From: Nematostella vectensis
Taxonomy: Eukaryota > Cnidaria > Anthozoa > Actiniaria > Edwardsiidae
Direction of reading: 5' to 3'
Length of the DNA stretch: 64,000 nucleotides
Assembly (NCBI RefSeq): GCF_932526225.1
Contig: NC_064041.1
Coordinates: 15,036,951-15,100,950, forward strand
Shown: positions 61,901 through 64,000 of the stretch, in pieces
How positions within the stretch are numbered: the stretch's first letter is position 1
How the letters are laid out: the number at the start of each line of letters is the position of its first letter
Position numbers and translations under genes: made by a program
The notes under the pieces: generated by a model
Database searches by the model: none
Told to the model about the DNA's origin: nothing
What the model saw: the letters and a program-made list of their open reading frames with translations, nothing else

Positions 61901-63869
61901 GAAAAAAGCTGTTTACGAAAAAGGTATATGGATGAGTTTCCAGAAATGTAATCAGGAAATGTTATATTCATGTGTGGGTGCTTGTTTTTCAGCTCTGTAA
62001 AACAGGGACAAAGCTACACGTACACAGTCCGTGCCGTGACAAGCTCGGGCCTGAAGAGCCCGCCATCCCCACCGCTGACCTATACACCCAAGCGAGGCTT
62101 CTGTGGGGATGGCCGCGTGGATGAGAAGGCTGGAGAGGAGTGTGATGACGGGAATGTGAGGGATGGAGACGGTTGTAATATGCAATGCAAAAAAGAAGAC
62201 GTATTTCACTGCGAGGGTGGGTAATGGAGGACTCGGGATGGGGGGGGGGACGTAAAGCATTATGAGGGAAGGGAGATTGAAGGGTGGAGACGGTTGTAAT
62301 ATGCAATGCAAAAAAGAAGACGTATTTCATTACCCGAAATGAGTAGGTACGCAGCTGCTTTGTCTCCTATTATCTTTGTTCTACAAAGAAGTTCTTTTGT
62401 CTCTATTCTTCTCGTTCTTTGTGTCAAGGTGCGGATATTGTTCATTTGCCCAATCAAATTGCAGCTTGTAATAGCTGCGTACTGACCCCCCGAGATGGGG
62501 GGATGGAAATAAATACTATGAGGGAGGGAAATTGAAGGAGGGAGGAAGTTGATATATAAAATGCAAGAGGAAAAAAAAGACATGTTCCATTGCAAACGTG
62601 AGTAATAGGTTATTGAAGAATGTCAAAAAGACACTCTGTTATTGTTTAAACTTTGAAAAACAGCAGTTTTTTTGCTAGAGCACTCCAAAAGAACCATCCA
62701 TAATTGAAACTCGATACTTGACAATATAGACGATAGAATTGACGCTTTGAAGAACTCGGTATTTGACTAATGTAACAAGCATTCCATATTTATCCCAATA
62801 AAAATTTATGACACAAAATGTTTTTTTGTGAGCTGCCCTGTGTAACACTGCCTTAAAATCCTACTTGTGTTCTTGCTTTGAACCCTTTTTTACATTTGTT
62901 TCACCACAGGGCACCCAAGCCTTTGCTATCGCCATGATGGGGATGGGGTCTGCGAAGAATTCGAGCGCATGTACAGCATCCGGGACTGCGGATTTTACAC
63001 ACCGGAAGGATTTCTCGACCAATGGGCACGCAACGCCTCGGCTAACCCCGACTACCAGCTCCCAGAATGCCCTGCGAGTCGAGTGATAGGACCTCCTGTT
63101 AGGGATTTGGTAAGTCAGAGAAATCAACATGCACGTAGAACCAGCGTGCTTTGCGATCGCTTTCGATATTGAGTGATCAATACCACCTTTCTATGATCGA
63201 AATACGTAGGACAATACCAGAGGCCTCTCAAATACGGCGACGATCCTCTCTTGGGAAAGCAGTTGATTATTTTTTATAACTATGATAATGATGATGATAA
63301 TGATTATGATGATGAGATGATGATGAAGGCGACTTGATGTGATCATACGGACTATCCCCGCCAACTTTTGTAAATGTCCGTGTCCATGTTGTTGTTATTG
63401 TTGTTGTCGATGATGATGATTAATGATGATTCATTTGATGATTATGAATACGATTATGATGGTTCTGATGATGATGAGGGTGGTGATGGCGGTAATGATG
63501 ATGACGATGATAATGTTAATGTTGATGACGATGACGATGATTATAATTGTTCTGATGATTATGGTTCTGATGATGATGGTGGTGGTGATGATGATGATGG
63601 TGATGATGATGATGACGACGATGATGATGATATAGATGACGATGATGATGACGATGATGATGACCATACTATCCGTGTCCCTGTAGGTGTGTAAGCCTGA
63701 CCCTGACCTGTCCGTGGCTTGGGCTCCCTGTGGCCATTATTTCGCTGATAGTGATTACTGGCTTCAAGTCACGTTTGAGCACGCCGTCGTCCCTGCTGCT
63801 GTGCTTGTTTATCTTGCATCCGACGGGCGCGCGGGTCCGGCCTACGACGAGTTCGTCAAGACTATAGAG
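55942..63869 (+). CDS. PAPPA: Pappalysin (PAPP-A-like) metalloprotease, 5' part, gene continues beyond window
   Basis: Pappalysins are secreted metzincins that cleave IGF-binding proteins. Exons seen are 55942-58586, 61993-62216, 62910-63109 and 63687-63869; phases agree, giving about 1084 residues before the window ends (human PAPP-A about 1600). A signal peptide (residues 1-25) is followed by a furin-like RRVKR site (58-62), a LamG-like domain (about 80-265), Lin12/Notch-type Cys repeats (CNLPITGYDGGDC, CDPECNRHDHAWDYGDCC), the zinc motif HEFGHALGLWH (from residue 551) and the Met-turn NYMSYADDSC. Later exons carry fibronectin-III-like sequence, a CDDGN..DGDGC Cys-rich repeat and CYRHDGDGVCEEFE with GFLDQWARN, as in PAPP-A. 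PAPPA versus PAPPA2 cannot be decided. The first exon is unusually large and GC-richer than its surroundings. Confidence 0.93.
59865..60062. repeat. ~39-bp tandem repeat, 4-5 copies
   Basis: Units contain gggcgcttatttgggagggg followed by atgcttattaaaatgag. Decayed relatives with ggcgcttattt occur at 58808-58870, so the array may have grown from an interspersed element. Confidence 0.85.
60740..60955. mobile_element. Member of the TA-flanked MITE family
   Basis: cgccattttgtcatcttagc, caagcatccatttccatcgg and aaaacaataacaaagg occur in the same order as in the element at 1578-1901. Ends are decayed, so no target duplication is called. Confidence 0.6.
61155..61250 (-). pseudogene. Possible tRNA-derived sequence (B box)
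   Basis: On the minus strand CAAGTTCGATCCTTG forms a T-arm-like hairpin with a perfect B-box core (GTTCGATCC). A possible A-box-like TAGCCGTAAAG lies about 70 bp upstream. The remaining arms do not fold convincingly. It may be a SINE head or a decayed tRNA. Confidence 0.3.
62217..62909 (+). repeat. Pappalysin intron with two extra copies of the exon 2 end
   Basis: The last ~60 bases of exon 2 (ggagacggttgtaatatgca, then gcaaaaaagaagacgtattt) recur at about 62284-62332. A more diverged copy lies at about 62540-62608 (aaatgcaagagg, aaaaagacatgttccattgc). The latter ends TGCAAACGTGAGTAAT, parallel to the native TGCGAGG|GTGGGTAAT. The donor region therefore exists in two or three copies. Confidence 0.8.
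63288..63667. repeat. (GAT)n-rich microsatellite
   Basis: Imperfect gatgatgat and gacgatgat runs span about 380 bp and end about 20 bp before the exon 4 acceptor of the pappalysin gene. Asp-rich and Met-rich frames are artefacts. Confidence 0.9.
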
Positions 63870-64000
63870 GTACGATGAAATATCGATCTACGCGTGAATA
63901 GCTATTGACTTGTTCTCGACTGAAGTGGTACGATTATAATATCGATCTGCGCGTGAATAGATATCGACTTGTTCTCGAATGAAGAGGTACGATAAAATAT
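63860..64000 (+). repeat. ~58-bp tandem copies of the pappalysin exon 4 donor
   Basis: The native donor is ATAGAG|GTACGATG at 63870. Copies GAAGTGGTACGATT and GAAGAGGTACGATA follow at spacings of 58 and 59 bp. Between them atatcgatctgcgcgtgaat and gacttgttctcga repeat. The array continues off the window edge. Confidence 0.85.

Larger units (their letters stand above)
58587..61992 (+). other. Intron 1 of the pappalysin gene: repeat content
   Basis: The intron contains C- and G-homopolymer runs (58615-58632, 58877-58890, 60969-60982), a perfect 10-bp hairpin at 58960-58982, a 39-bp tandem repeat (59865-60062), a MITE relative (60740-60955) and a weak tRNA-like segment (61155-61250). The left part repeats gcgcttattt-type words also found near the tandem repeat. 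No protein-coding frame is supported. Confidence 0.6.

Noticed and set aside
63374-63694. Asp-rich 106-codon frame
   Set aside because: Reading of a (GAT)n microsatellite before the PAPPA exon acceptor.

Overview
The window is eukaryotic and animal-like. It holds five intron-rich genes with clear vertebrate-type orthologues, large AT-rich introns, many short terminal-inverted-repeat (TIR) elements, one Ty3/gypsy LTR retrotransposon and a very high load of intronic minisatellites. The conserved intron-rich genes, the repeat style and some dispersed repeats resembling ones I associate with anthozoans suggest a cnidarian, probably a sea anemone such as Nematostella. The phylum is an inference; I could not search a database.

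Layout. 1-3078: intergenic repeats, including an array of TGACGTCA sites. 3079-18204 (minus): PI4KB, a phosphatidylinositol 4-kinase beta reconstructed as 18 in-phase coding exons. One of its introns is AT-AC U12-type and two are GC-AG. 20072-27551 (plus): a BTB-BACK-Kelch gene closest to IVNS1ABP, 4 coding exons, head-to-head with PI4KB. 29563-47101 (minus): UCHL5, the proteasome and INO80 deubiquitinase, 12 exons, tail-to-tail with the Kelch gene. One UCHL5 intron carries the LTR retrotransposon (about 39584-46558). Others carry a 2.5-kb minisatellite, a 2.2-kb CAT-rich array and a Mutator-like MITE. 47335-53052 (plus): RABGGTB, Rab geranylgeranyltransferase beta, 10 coding exons, sharing a 233-bp divergent promoter with UCHL5. 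55942 to beyond 63869 (plus): the 5' part of a pappalysin-type (PAPPA) secreted metalloprotease, four exons seen.

The genes are unrelated housekeeping or secretory genes, not an operon: Golgi PI4P synthesis, a Kelch adaptor, proteasomal deubiquitination, Rab prenylation and an extracellular protease. PI4KB and RABGGTB both serve membrane traffic, but nothing here shows co-regulation beyond the divergent gene pairs.

The most unusual signal is that many tandem arrays abut exon edges, and several have units that copy the native exon-intron junction (donor or acceptor). I call these splice-junction minisatellites. They are seen at PI4KB exons 14 and 9 (weaker at exon 3), UCHL5 exon 6 (both sides), RABGGTB exon 7, and PAPPA exons 2 and 4. 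Other notable points are a MYND-type zinc finger at the start of the retrotransposon pol frame, identical LTRs without a visible target-site duplication, and several MITEs with diagnostic target-site duplications.
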